The position numbers were made by a program, and so were the translations under genes. Of a DNA stretch of 64,000 nt, positions 20,710-31,560 are shown one piece after another. Each line of letters opens with the position of its first letter. Position 1 is the first letter of the stretch. The DNA is taken from the NCBI GenBank assembly GCA_963682055.1, contig OY821747.1, forward strand, positions 14,744,258 to 14,808,257. The letters are read 5' to 3'. Under the pieces are notes generated by a model. It was not told where the DNA came from. It did no database searches and saw nothing but the letters and a program-made list of their open reading frames with translations. Source of the DNA: Primula veris. Lineage: Eukaryota; Streptophyta; Magnoliopsida; Ericales; Primulaceae.

Positions 20710-22816
20710 TTCCACCATCACTTCCATTTATAAATAACCGGCTTTTATTTTTGTATATATATATTTTCCTACATTTAGTCCACATGGAGTTTCTTTGGGT
20801 TGACCAACTCCGGCGTGGTTTACTTTTCCCAACAGTGAGGACATTGTCAGTTTTAATTGGGGGAGTGGACATCGTCGTTGGTTACTCACGAAAATGGGGA
20901 GAATTTTTCAAAAAAATTGTGTATATATGTGTTTTTATTAGTATTAAAACCCCCATTTATTTATTTTTATGAAAAACCAAAAAAAAAAATTAAAAACCAA
21001 GAAAATCCAAAAAAATAGAAAAACCAAAAAAATACAAAAATATTTTGAGTCTTTCTTTTTATCTCCTACTTTGGAGAATTTTTAGGAGTTTTATAGTTTT
21101 ACAAGAGATTTTCTGCCACCCTTGTGTTTTATATGGTTCGTTAGTGTTTGTGTTAAACAGTCGCAAGGATTTTTGGAAGAATTGATCTGAATTGAGGCAA
21201 TGCGGACCTGACCGATCAACCTACTGCAGATTTGGACCAGAGATGATTTTTTCGAAATTCAGCCATTCACTCTACCTCATTACCGCACAAAAGGTGTATC
21301 TACTCTATAACTCCGCTTTTTCTTAATTTTGTGAATATTTTGTGTGTTTCATTCGTAAATTGTGAATATCGTGTTAGAATTCCATGAGAAAAGAAAAAAA
21401 ATGAAAAAAAAAAAGAATTTTTGTGTTGGTTTATCTATTAAGAAACCCGCTCTTATACGTGAATACGTGAACTTGTGGTGATAATTTAAAATTAGAAAAA
21501 ATTATTTGTATTAATCTAGGGTGTTAAATCTTTAGATAAGTTTAGTTTGTCCTTGATCATTTCACTCAAGCCAATTTAGGGCGAGATAATATTGTACATG
21601 TTGCATGCTATACCTAGAGTTTAAAATTTATTTACGTTTACTCATTTTTCCGCAACAGTCCCGAAAAACTTGCAAAGACCATTTTTATAAAACTTTCACA
21701 CTATTTATAAAGATTTATTTTAAGTAGACGGTCTCCTTGATCTGGGTATCTTTGCCAGTACCCCTTAGCCCCAACATTAGGTTAGGGGTGGATCGACAGG
21801 TGCGTACACCCACCGTTCTCTAAGAGAACCTGTCTAGCCTTACGATATATATATATATATTTATAATTTGTCTAGTTTAGGAATCCACAGCATGCCCAAT
21901 AAATTTTCACTTACACAGAAGTGTAAGCAGAGATTGAGGAAATATTTTTCTAGACTTAGTATTGTCACATGCATCCATGTTCATTGAGATGGTTGAATAC
22001 CTTCCCAGCGATGTCAAAAAATAGGTAAACAAGATGGGGATATAGGTATCATCAGTCCTTGATAGGATGAATGGGAAAAGTCTGAAAGAATAAATAGGTA
22101 AAAAGACCCGATGAAATAAGAAGGCGCGGTGTAGGGTGAACAAATGTGGAAAAAGGAAAAAATAATAATAATTGAAAATAAAAAAGTGAGCTCCTATTAT
22201 AGGAAGAAAAAAAAAAAAGTTGGTGTGAGTAAACTGGTATGGAGTTTATGCAATAGTACATTTTCTTTGTATAAACTTTTGGTTTTCTAGTTAAGTTTAG
22301 TAAAAAAGATGAATTGCAAGGTGTCTTTCTCAATCAACTGTCGAAGTTTGGGATGACAATATACACTAATCATAAAGCATGTATAAAATTAAATCAAGCT
22401 ATTTTGGGGCAATGGACTTTTTTAACGACAAACCTTACGTAACTTTAGATATATTTCTCTGTTTTAATATGACTATAAGTATTTTTCATCTACTTGCATC
22501 CATTTGAGTTCGTAAGAGTGGGGGACTGAATTGGTAGATTTAAAACACAATCCGTTTATGGGTGGACTTTAGTAAACCCTCATGAGACAAAACTTGTTCT
22601 TTTATGCTTAAAAGGTTTAACGGCTTGTTGCATACACTAAATGCAATCGTGTTTTCTATGACAGTGGTTTATCTTTACTTTTATCGTATATAGTTTTAGG
22701 CTAGTTAGTTTACCAAACTCAAAAGAAAAAGGAATTTTTAAAAGACAATTGACAAACTTTAATTCTTTATTATTGTTTTCAACGCTTGAGACGGGCATTG
22801 AGCTAGTTGGGGGATA
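20710..22816 (+). other. non-coding 3' interior of the Athila-like element
   Basis: No coding motif is seen. The stretch GAGGACATTGTCAGTTTTAA then TTGGGGGAGTGGACAT (about 20838-20870) is of a kind often seen after the last ORF in plant gypsy-type elements. The remainder is AT-rich with A-runs. A polypurine tract (TTGGGGGATA, 22808-22817) ends it. Confidence 0.5.
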
Positions 22817-23888
22817 TGATTAGACCACGAAGTGGTCATTTTTGGGTGTTAAATTGGTATATATTAGCGCAATTTTGTTGACATTTAGGCTTGTTTAAGC
22901 CATATTTTGTGTTTTTTTGCTTTTTTCCGGTTTACTTGCAATTGTTTACATCTTTGTAGGAAAAAACATGGAATCAGCACAACAACAAGACAAAGATGCA
23001 CGGAGACCAAATAAGGGACCTAAATAGAAGAATTCAGAAGATTAAGGACCTAAAAACCAACCCCAAGAAGTTGCAAAATGGAATCAAATCAAGATAGAGC
23101 AAAGAAGATTCTAGAAGACCAAATCTGAATTGGCTTGACTGGTCAGATGCCGTTATATTTTAAATTTTGGATAAGATAGAGTTTGTTATGGTTTGATCTC
23201 GAATGTGGAAAAATTATAATTATAAGATCTCATAGATAAATATATCTCTCTCCTATTCCGAAAATATCATAATTCAATCACTTTTCATCAGTTTTACATC
23301 TCAAAATTCGTTCTAGAGAGAGAGAAGAGAAAAAAAAATACAAAATTCAAGGTTTTGTGCACGAATCCTTGTTTGTCGACTTCGTTTTGTGAGTTAATTC
23401 ATTATATTTTATTACGTCTTTGGGTGTTTTTAGTATTTCCCTTGTTTTGCTGCATGTTTACATAAGTTTTCATGTTATAAATTAAAACATTAATCTTGTA
23501 ATCTCTCGCATGCAAACTAGTTAAAGCAAATCGATAACGTCGTACAAGATAGTTATTGATTAATTAACGCCGCATGTTAAAGAACATAAATTGACATATA
23601 AACTGAAAAATAGCATTTAAACAATCTAATCATCTGATTTTAGTTGTTTAAAACCCTCAAGAAATGAGCCGTTGGATTGACAACCCAACCGCTAACACTC
23701 TACTCGTTACTAATTAATTGACGTCTAATTAGTAAACTCTTCTGAAACTATCTACGCCAACAATCAAACGGTTTCATGGACGATAACTTTAGTGTGTTTC
23801 CCAAGAAAAATAGTACTGCTACCCTCATGCTCCTGCGAGGTCTTTTAGTGCGTAGGAAAAAACTATATACTGAAAGTGCATACAGTCA
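22817..23888 (+). repeat. 3' LTR of the Athila-like element (1072 bp)
   Basis: It starts TGATTAGACC directly after a G-rich tract and ends ACAGTCA. The last 850 bases match the 5' LTR remnant. Because of the indels and scattered substitutions it is older than copy B. Confidence 0.78.
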
Positions 23889-26059
23889 ACACTTAGAGAT
23901 GTCTTAAACGTTGATGCCACCCATCAGTAGTGGCAAATTTGAATCTATTTGAGTTGGGAGCTCGTTTGGACTAGCTAGAAAGAGCGTAAACATCACTTTT
24001 GTGTTTCCCTGTCATCACTATTTGAGCATAAATATGGGCCATACTCCAAGAAGACAGTCCGATTTTCGACTAGGGTATATTTATTTGTAATTGTTTTGGT
24101 TGGATTTTCTCTTGTTGGGTTTGTGTATTTGGTTGGTAGAAAGTTCACCAGTAAGATGGTCAACTTGGTCTTGGTTTTCCACAAGAGGAAGCGTTTGCTC
24201 ACGCTATAATGGGTAATTTTGTTACTTTAGTTTTAAGGTTTTAAAATTGCTAACGTTAAGTGGGAGGAATGCCATTGACTTTTGAGTTTTTTTTTAATAA
24301 AATTACTCACAAATGCTCTAATACCAAGAATAAAACATGAATAAGGAATTCTTTTGTATTTATTTTTCAACGTCAGTACAGTACATAGGCTTAGTTGCAT
24401 GGGTATTTATGTACAAGAGAGTAAACTAAGCACATGTTAAACCTGAATCACTTATCACCCGAAAATGTCTCTACCCATTGTAATTGACCATGAGGATAAT
24501 CTACCTTATTGATAGACAAATTGTAGCCAAAAAAAAAAAAAAACATGCCCAACAGGTATAGTATATACGTATGTTATCAAAAACAAATCTTATTATACGA
24601 TATAGGTTTAGATCATAGCGAATATAGAAGGAGATAACTAGCAACCGTGGTATGGAACAGATCGCCTCAAACCTTCTAACTTATTCCTAGCTTAGCACCT
24701 TACTCCAAAAGATAGTGTGGCTTTCTTTCTCTAGGCAAACTCAAGAAGCTCAACTCGTATGATTGTATTTCATGTGTCTTTCTTTGCCAAAGAAGGGTGC
24801 TATATATATATGCTAAGTTAGTGACTTATGGCTGATTAAGGATAGCGCTATAATAAAGATTCAGTACTATCAAATCTAAATCAACTGAGATTTACACATA
24901 GCTTTATTAAACATGATTTATTCCACTAGAGATCATAATTGATCTCTCTAGAATAATCTGAATATTTTATTCGTTCCAATGTCAAACATGTCTATCATCT
25001 TCCCACTTTAAAATTAAACAAATACTCGTTTATTAAAATAAACTAGTAACTGATTTTCTATTTAATAAACATATTATCCTTAAGTATACCTGCTTAACTT
25101 ATTTGTCATATTGGATTCTACAACTCTACGGTGTGTCCATTTTTATCTAAAATTGTAAACATATAACTTATATTACATTAGAACTGATAGTGTAATCTTC
25201 TATGTGTAAATTATACTCTACACACTAGACCATATAATAGATAAAATAATAGACACTTATTTAGTTATTCAATTAATAATGATAAATAACAATTGCTCAT
25301 AATATTCCCATTTAATAAATCAATTCAAAACATTGTTAAATACTTTCCAAAACAAGCATGACTTTTATTATATTGCTAAACACTTATCACTCATTTTAAG
25401 CTCCGTCTTGTCACTCCACGAATATCCGTTTTGTTGTTATTGTGGTTAATAAATTTAACCTACATTAAGATGTTTTTCAAATGTTGAATGAGTTGATATT
25501 AACAGCAACCATTATATGAGCCCTATTTGTATATTATAGGGAAGAAGACTATATGTTTTCTTAATAAACCTCAAATTATACATGTGCTCAAAAGGTTCCT
25601 CAAATAAAAGGAATCAAAACTTTTTCCCCATAATTGTTTATAGAATTTGTAAGTGGGTCTATATGTGACTTCGCATTAAATTAATATTTTGAAAATAGAT
25701 AAGAAATTATTTTAAAGATATAGAGAAATTATAGAGAAACTAAAGTTTTGTGCAGCTGTAAAAACTAAATGTAAAACTAAAAAAAAAAAAAGTTAATTTC
25801 CTCTTAAGTATAAAGTATAGTATTGGGTATGTGTAGTGCTGGCTCTAAATGACGTGAAAAGTAGTCATTTAATTTTTAATCATTAAATTTTATTTTTTTG
25901 GTAAAAAAAGCTAGCGACGCAGGTTATTGTTTGCTTGACTTTCATATGTGTGTAATCATTTTATTAGTTTATAAAAATATTCTCTCAACTAAAAAAATAA
26001 GGAAACTAATTATTGAAAAAACAATCAAAAATTATTCGAGGCGCATAAAGTAAAGACCA
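23889..26059. other. intergenic region, no gene recognised
   Basis: AT-rich sequence without a supported ORF. A motif GCTCTAATACCA at about 24316 is the complement of a copia-type initiator-tRNA primer site with one mismatch, hinting at a decayed copia LTR to its right, but no LTR ends could be defined. Confidence 0.4.
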
Positions 26060-26952
26060 GGGCTGGGAAAATATTCCGAATTCCCGACCCGATCCGTGTT
26101 CCGACCTGCACCCGACACGAAATTTTCCGACCCGATAAGAGTCCCGACCCGAAAATCTCGGGTTTTGTCCCGACCCGACAAACTTCGGGATCGAATGGCA
26201 ATTTTGATTTCGTCAGGTGTCCCGACCCGAACCGACCCGATTTTAAATTAATTTACATTTTATATTATATAACATGATTATTTTATTTCAACACTAAAAT
26301 ATAAATTAATTTATATCAAATGCAAGTGATAAGAATCGAACATTTTACTTCTAACATATAATGTAAAAACTCTACCATATTAGATACAATCCTTTTTGTT
26401 TAATATATTAGTTATAATTACATAACTATAATATAGATTTGTAGTTTTGAATATATGAAACTATTAAAATAAAAAAATATACTTAAATTTAAAAGTTATA
26501 TTGTTAATTCAAAAAGATAAATGATCATTATCTTCCGATTATAAAAATTATAATTATAATTTATTTCATTTAGAATGATAATTGTTGTTTGTGTGAATAA
26601 AACTAAATAGTAAAAAAATCTGACAAAAAACGTATCAATTTTTCTATCTATTCCATTATTTATAATTTTACATTATTTTTTCTATTACATGTAAATTTTT
26701 TTTATTTTATTAGAAATGTTATTTTTAAACTAATATTATGTTTCGTGTTAATAATATGTTTAGACTTTTCAAATGAAAATTGTTAATAAAAAATGACATT
26801 GTCGTAAAATAAAAAAATATGTCGGGAGATTCGAGATAAATTTATCCCAACCCTACGAGATTCCGAAAATTCGGATACCGAAAAAGTCGGGTCAGAATTA
26901 GAATTTTTTTTCATTTTTACAAGTAATCGGGTCGGAATGTTCTACCCGTACC
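26060..26952. mobile_element. hAT-like MITE (893 bp)
   Basis: The ends are imperfect inverted repeats: GGGCTGGGAAAATATTCC at the left and, reversed, GGTACGGGTAGAACATTCC at the right. Both are followed inward by CCGACCCGAT motifs, repeated many times near the left end. The 8-bp flanks AAAGACCA (26052-26059) and AGAGACCA (26953-26960) agree except for one base, as for hAT insertions. The interior is very AT-rich and non-coding. Confidence 0.6.
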
Positions 26953-27253
26953 AGAGACCAAACCACACAAACAAAAAAACAAACAAACAAGACTGTCACT
27001 TCTCCCGCACATGTTCTCTCATTTTTCTCTCTTTTTTATTTATGGGTAAAAATGCAAATAACCCCATTAAACTACGAGTAGTTTGCCAATAGACCCCAAG
27101 AACTATCGGTTCTTTCAAGTAATCCCATATACTGTCAAACTATTGCAAATAACCTCCATTACCATCTTTTAAATGATATAGCTTTATGCTCGATGATCCG
27201 TATTTGTTGACTTTCATTTATAATAAGTTACTTGATATTCATTCATATCAAGT

Positions 27254-27258
27254 GTTTT
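27254..27258. repeat. target-site duplication of copy B, left
   Basis: GTTTT, identical to the five bases at 44103-44107 on the other side of the element. Confidence 0.8.
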
Positions 27259-27789
27259 TGATAAAACCATAACTTTTGTCGGTGGCGTTAGATTTTTCAA
27301 CAATGATATAATATTAAATATATAATAAACGGTGAACACTTCGGGATCTTTATTATTATTCGGCAATCGCCGTTGATCGGATTACAATTTCCTTGTAACA
27401 ATCATGCTCGACTTAACTATTTGATCTCTCATCTTGATCTTTCTCCTTCTTCTTCGGTACTCGGTTCTTTCTCTGTTCGGTTTATGTCTTGATGTGACAA
27501 GCTTTTGGCTAGTTTCTCTCTTTTCTCTACTTCTCTCTATATTTTTTGGATAGATTTTCTGGTCCCTTTCTTGGGGGGATACTTGGCTATTTATAGGCTA
27601 TTATGCCTCCTATGATGTTGACAAATGTCTCCATCTCATGGGTTTTTTCAGATATGGGTCCCTAGTTAAGTGGGCTTGGGCTTTTTGTAAAGGGGGTGAT
27701 AACCCATTAAGCGTTGGATACCCATTTATGATATATGGGCTGATTAAGACCCGAATAGAATATTTAGGTCTAATTTTTATGTTCTATCA
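27259..27789 (-). repeat. 3' LTR of copy B
   Basis: Read on +, it begins TGATAAAACC and ends TTCTATCA. It is followed (on +) by the complement of the purine-rich tract GAGGAAGTCAGGGAGCACT (27790-27808). Confidence 0.93.
27588..27595 (-). promoter_or_regulatory. LTR core promoter TATA box, copy B 3' LTR
   Basis: On the - strand it reads CCTATAAATAGCCAAGTA, shared with the LTR of copy A and with the other copy B LTR (43901-43908). Confidence 0.6.
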
Positions 27790-27808
27790 AGTGCTCCCTG
27801 ACTTCCTC
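27790..27808 (-). promoter_or_regulatory. polypurine tract, copy B
   Basis: The - strand reads GAGGAAGTCAGGGAGCACT directly before the LTR; copy A has GAAGAAGTCAGGGAGCACT. It primes plus-strand synthesis. Confidence 0.6.
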
Positions 27809-28027
27809 GGTGTGGTTTCCACGTCGAGGGAGTCATGATTGGTCTGTCGAAGAGATTACTTCGGTTTAGCTGTTCCCTATGTTTCATTCGGCAAATGCCC
27901 CTATTTATAAATGCTTCTTGGGACCCATTTACTGTCTTGGGAACTTGCAAATTTGCTATTTGACTTTGATAAGACCATTGGTATCTTTCTTCAAAGCAAC
28001 CCTTGACCTTTCTAAAAATCACCTTAT

Positions 28028-28034
28028 TATAAAA
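28028..28034 (+). promoter_or_regulatory. TATA box of antisense gene 1, copy B
   Basis: TTATTATAAAAAGGGAA, 61 bases before the ATG; conserved in copy A. Confidence 0.6.
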
Positions 28035-28088
28035 AGGGAATACCCTTCCCACAATTACTTATTCCATCACCACCTTGCTTGTGACTTA

Positions 28089-28400
28089 ATGGCTTCTCCC
28101 AATGGTTCTACTGGAGACAATTCTTCAGATTATGTCGCTTACTTGGAGAATGAAGTCAAGAAGGCTCGCGTTATGAAAAAGAAATTGGCGGACGTGACAA
28201 AAAGGCTATCTGATATGAACGCAGCTCATCACTTGACGATGGCTGACCTTGATTGGGCCTTTGAACGTATAAAGAGGCTCGAGGCTTCTCTGGCTAAGCA
28301 AAAGGCAGCAAAAAGGGCCTATAAGCTTGCTTTTAAGGAGTTGCATGCTCGGTCTAAACCGAGTTCGGATGACGATGAAGGAGGCTCTTCCTCAGAATAA
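28089..28400 (+). CDS. antisense gene 1, copy B (103-aa coiled-coil-like protein)
   Basis: The intact frame starts MASPNGSTGDN and ends in an acidic-serine tail (SSDDDEGGSSSE). The middle is a probable coiled coil with DLDWAFERIKRLEAS. Gene 2, 290 bases further on, starts MASPRENSGDN and shares most of the helix pattern, so the pair arose by tandem duplication. It is the first gene inside the 3' LTR, transcribed opposite to the retrotransposon. AATAAAATA (28468-28476) may serve as poly(A) signal. Function is unknown. The start is set by the TATA distance and by conservation of MASPNGSTGDN in copy A. Confidence 0.72.
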   Translation: MASPNGSTGDNSSDYVAYLENEVKKARVMKKKLADVTKRLSDMNAAHHLTMADLDWAFERIKRLEASLAKQKAAKRAYKLAFKELHARSKPSSDDDEGGSSSE

Positions 28401-28633
28401 TTAGTCGGTTATGATTTCTTTTGTATTGGATATTATCTCCAAGTTGTAACTGAACTATTGAAAATATTAATAAAATATTTCTTTATTATCGCTCTTGTCT
28501 GTTTGTCTTCTTGGTACCTTATTGGATGTCTTAATTGGATTTGAACTGTTGTAGTTAGCCATAAATGCTCTTGGGAAGCTCAAGAGGTTGTCTTTCTTCG
28601 AGATGACCTTTGATCTACCCCATTGTTTCTTCC

Positions 28634-28640
28634 TATAAAA
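28634..28640 (+). promoter_or_regulatory. TATA box of antisense gene 2, copy B
   Basis: TCCTATAAAAGGGGACTG, 57 bases before the ATG, exactly the spacing in copy A. Confidence 0.65.
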
Positions 28641-28690
28641 GGGGACTGTCCCTATATTCTTTGTGCAACTCATTCTTTATTAACGAACAA

Positions 28691-29050
28691 ATGGCTTCTC
28701 CTCGTGAAAATAGTGGTGATAACCTTCCTGAATATGTTGCCCATCTCGAGGAGGAGGTTAGGAGGACTCGTATCCTTGAAAGGAGGGTTGCCTTTTTAAC
28801 CGTGGAGGCTCGCCGAGCTGCTGAGATGGATGAGCGCTTGGAGGCAATGGAGAGTGAATATCAGAGGTCTCTGATCGACAATATTTGGGCTCGTGCTCGG
28901 ATCAAAGAGCTGGAGGCTTCTAGAGAGAGGCATATTGCTTCCAAGAGGGCTTATAAATTGGCCCTCAAGGAAGTGATGCTCGGTCCAAGAAGAGGACCGA
29001 GGATGAAGCTGGTCCTACAAAATAATTCTCTTTTCCTTTCTTTTTTGTAA
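28691..29050 (+). CDS. antisense gene 2, copy B (119-aa coiled-coil-like protein, altered C-terminus)
   Basis: The frame starts MASPRENSGDNLPEYVAHLEE and follows gene 2 of copy A until KLALKEV. After that an indel changes the frame, so the last ~20 residues (ending NNSLFLSFL) run into what is the 3' UTR in copy A. The coiled-coil body is therefore kept but the acidic tail is lost. AATAAATTT near 29079 is a likely poly(A) signal. Paralogue of gene 1. No known domain. Confidence 0.65.
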   Translation: MASPRENSGDNLPEYVAHLEEEVRRTRILERRVAFLTVEARRAAEMDERLEAMESEYQRSLIDNIWARARIKELEASRERHIASKRAYKLALKEVMLGPRRGPRMKLVLQNNSLFLSFL

Positions 29051-29530
29051 TGTAATTTTGTCGAGTAGCATCTTGTAATAAATTTCCCCTTGATTAATGG
29101 AAAATTTTCTTTTTCTTGCTTTTATCTGAATTATTCTCCCAATGCAATTAATTTGACTGTGCACGCTTGTGGATTCATTAATGCTTTTTCTTGGGCCTTG
29201 CGTTTAACCTTATCCATTGAACCTTCTGAATCTTTGTATCTAGGGACTGAGGGGATTTCTCGAGCCCTGTGCACAAATCTTATCCTTTATATCTTAATAT
29301 TATTGCACTTTTTCCAGATTGACACGTGCAGAGGCTTTTCGAATTTTACCCTCTTTAAATACTGGCATGAATCCAAGCGTTTCTTCTCAACAGACGCCTC
29401 TTTTTATAATGAATGGTTGCAACTCCCCACTTTTAATTTCTCAACAGGCGCATCTTTTAATTACCCTCGTTTTCCCAAATCTCTTGACGAACGGTTGCAC
29501 TTCCCCACACTAATCCTTCCTTAATTTTTC
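29051..29530 (+). other. spacer between antisense genes 2 and 3, copy B
   Basis: A frame spans 29090-29524 but has no counterpart in copy A and its composition is not gene-like. The stretch CTCAACAG followed by CGC or GCC and CTTTT recurs at about 29387 and 29442. I treat it as 3' UTR of gene 2 and promoter region of gene 3. Confidence 0.45.
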
Positions 29531-29538
29531 TATAAATA
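29531..29538 (+). promoter_or_regulatory. TATA box of antisense gene 3, copy B
   Basis: TTTCTATAAATACCTACC, 92 bases before the chosen ATG. An upstream in-frame ATG at 29551 lies too close to this box to be in the mRNA. Confidence 0.6.
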
Positions 29539-29622
29539 CCTACCTGAGATATGAATTTACTCATAATCTCACCCTTATCTCTCTTCATCACATACAGAAT
29601 TTTATCTTTTAACCTCCTAAAA

Positions 29623-29916
29623 ATGGAAAGTTCTTCAATCAAATCTGCATTGGTTATGCAAGTGGAGGCTTTTGAAACCTCCTATGGCCATGCACTAAAG
29701 CTGTTGAAGGATGCTGAAGAGGAGTTAAAGGTGATGCGTTATCACCATACCGAGATGGTTCGGGAATTGACTTGGCTAAGGTCCGAGCTGGATTATTGCC
29801 GACGTGCTCGTCGGGCTTTAGTCGAAGAGAATGAGGTGTTGAGGGGGAACCTGACACTTAGAGACAGGGATGTCTCTGCCGGGCCATCTCATCGATACCG
29901 ATCGACTTCCCCCTAG
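29623..29916 (+). CDS. antisense gene 3, copy B (97-aa coiled-coil-like protein)
   Basis: The frame starts MESSSIKSALVMQVEAFE and ends SHRYRSTSP. An in-frame ATG at 29551 exists, but the TATA position and the copy A start favour 29623. Blocks shared with copy A are QVEAFE, YGHALKLLKD, MVRELTWLR, LDYCRRAR and NEVLR. It looks like one long charged helix. No domain is recognised. The frame is intact in both copies. Confidence 0.68.
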   Translation: MESSSIKSALVMQVEAFETSYGHALKLLKDAEEELKVMRYHHTEMVRELTWLRSELDYCRRARRALVEENEVLRGNLTLRDRDVSAGPSHRYRSTSP

Positions 29917-30743
29917 CCTCCCCCTTTTTCTTTTCTTTTTATTTTATATTTTTTTTTTTTGCGCCTCCTCTTTCTTTTTCTTCATCTTCTCTCCCATCAC
30001 TCTTTTTCTTTCTCTTTTTTTTTTTGTTTTGTTCCTTTTACTTTCTTTTTATTTTTCTCAGTTTCCTTCATTTCTTCCTCTTCCTCTTCTTGCACTCTTC
30101 TTCTTTTCTGTTTAATCCTTTGTTCTCTTCTTTTTCTTTTTTCCTTTTTCTCTTCTTCTGCACCACTACGATTTAACAATCAACCCTGTGATCCTAAGGG
30201 TTTTGTGTTACTTCTAGGGTTTTTGTCATTTTTCATTTTCCTCTTCTTCCTTTTCACTTCTTTTTTATGTTCCTCTTCATTCTCTTCTTCCTCTTCCCCA
30301 TCACCTCCTTCCTTCATGCATCCTGTTCGATGGGTTTGCCGACATAGTTGATCTTCTGTAATAGATTTTTCTTTTGATGTTATTCTCGGATATAATAGAC
30401 CTCGATGTAATAGATTTTCTTTCGATGTAGTCTCCTGATGTAGTAGTTTTTCCCTTTGATGTCCTCTGATGTAATGAACAGTGATGTATCTCACCCTTAT
30501 TAATGAAAATTTCCTTTGCCCCTTTATATTGCACTTCTTTTTATGCTGCACTTGTGGTTTGTCGTTTTTCTGGAACGTGGACCTTTGAATGTCTTCTCTT
30601 TTTATTTCTTGCTGTACTGTAATATCAGATGACTGTAGACATGTCCCCTGCACTGTCGAATATATGTGCCTGCTCCCAAGCACTTGTCGGATAATATGCA
30701 TGTTTCCAATTACTTGTCAGAAAATATCACACTATCTTTTCTC
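29917..30743 (+). other. pyrimidine-rich spacer between antisense genes 3 and 4, copy B
   Basis: From 29925 to 30330 the strand is almost only C and T, producing long spurious frames. The copy A spacer shows the same strand bias. Short repeats of TGATGTAATAGA-like text occur at 30350-30480, mirroring the CATCAGAGGACAA repeats of copy A. Probably 3' UTR of gene 3. Confidence 0.5.
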
Positions 30744-30750
30744 TATAAAT
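30744..30750 (+). promoter_or_regulatory. TATA box of antisense gene 4, copy B
   Basis: TCTCTATAAATACTCCTC, 108 bases before the ATG; conserved in copy A. Confidence 0.6.
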
Positions 30751-30851
30751 ACTCCTCTTCTTTTCTTTAGTAGTTACCCTCTTTTATCAACTCTTATTGT
30801 TTGCTTTTCCCTCATCCCCTATTTTATCCTGCACTAAAACAATTTCCCAGA

Positions 30852-31331
30852 ATGTCTGAACCTGTGGTGAGATATCATGCTCAGATGAAGGGCTGGGATA
30901 CTGAGGTATCTCGGGTCCGCCGTCGAATGGCGAGGCTTGAGAAGGAGTATGGTATTTTGGCCTTGAGTTTGTTCGGCTCTCATCCCGAAGAGACAGTGAA
31001 GTGGACCGAGATTTCGGCCTTGAGTCGCCAGCTCGATCATTTGTTGTTACAGAGAAATCATCTGGCCAACTCCTGGTATGATGCCGAGGAGATTTGGGAC
31101 CATGCTCAGAATGAGTTTGATAACTCTCCTCAAGGCCTCGCTAGTATGACTGTTAAAAATGCTCGGCTTAAAGAACAAGTTACTGCCCTTATCGGCAAGA
31201 ATGCATACCTTGCCCGGGAGAATGAATGCTTGGTTGTCATGAACGATTCATATGAAGCTCGGTTAGCTAGCTCTGCTCGGGAGACTGCCTCTTGGTCTGG
31301 CAGTTCTGTTGTCCCACCCACTGATCCTTGA
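30852..31331 (+). CDS. antisense gene 4, copy B (159-aa coiled-coil-like protein)
   Basis: The intact frame starts MSEPVVRYHAQMKGWDTEVS and ends VVPPTDP. It is five residues longer than in copy A because of an in-frame difference near RRRMARLEKEYG. The conserved blocks EETVKWTEIS, LSRQLDHLLL, RNHLANSWY, EEIWD and ARENECLVVMNDSY cover most of the protein. Heptad-like leucines suggest a coiled coil. No enzyme motif or targeting signal is visible; function is unknown. Confidence 0.72.
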   Translation: MSEPVVRYHAQMKGWDTEVSRVRRRMARLEKEYGILALSLFGSHPEETVKWTEISALSRQLDHLLLQRNHLANSWYDAEEIWDHAQNEFDNSPQGLASMTVKNARLKEQVTALIGKNAYLARENECLVVMNDSYEARLASSARETASWSGSSVVPPTDP

Positions 31332-31480
31332 TTAGATTAGTCTATTTTTCTGATGTATTTTCCGTTTTGGAACTTGTATTTGAACAGTTGTATCTTTTCG
31401 TATTTCGTGCCTTTGTCTTGTGAACCGTTGCAACGCCTCGTACTTTGTGCCTTTTTGTTTTTTGTACCCTTGAATTTCTT

Positions 31481-31487
31481 TATAAAT
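31481..31487 (+). promoter_or_regulatory. TATA box of antisense gene 5, copy B
   Basis: CTTTATAAATGCTCCC, 80 bases before the ATG; flanks conserved in copy A. Confidence 0.6.
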
Positions 31488-31560
31488 GCTCCCTATTGCC
31501 TGTACTTCACTATCCAATCTCCTTTTCTCTCTTTTTTCTTCTATTCTGCTTTTGTTTGAG

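Larger units (their letters stand above)
17475..23888 (+). mobile_element. Athila-like LTR element without visible RT/integrase
   Basis: A truncated 5' LTR (17475-18269) and a full 3' LTR (22817-23888) flank a 4.5-kb interior. The primer-binding site fits tRNA-Asp, as in Athila and Tat elements. A protease-like remnant is visible at about 20056-20379. No reverse transcriptase, RNase H or integrase motif can be found, so the element was non-autonomous or has lost pol. Its 5' LTR lacks the first ~220 bases, so no target duplication can be read. Confidence 0.78.

Noticed and set aside
29090..29524. 144-codon frame between antisense genes 2 and 3
   Set aside because: No counterpart in copy A, hydrophobic random-like composition, and no TATA box at a fitting distance.
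29870..30351. Overlapping frames coding long Phe/Leu/Ser runs
   Set aside because: They come from a pyrimidine-only tract; no conservation in copy A and no start context.
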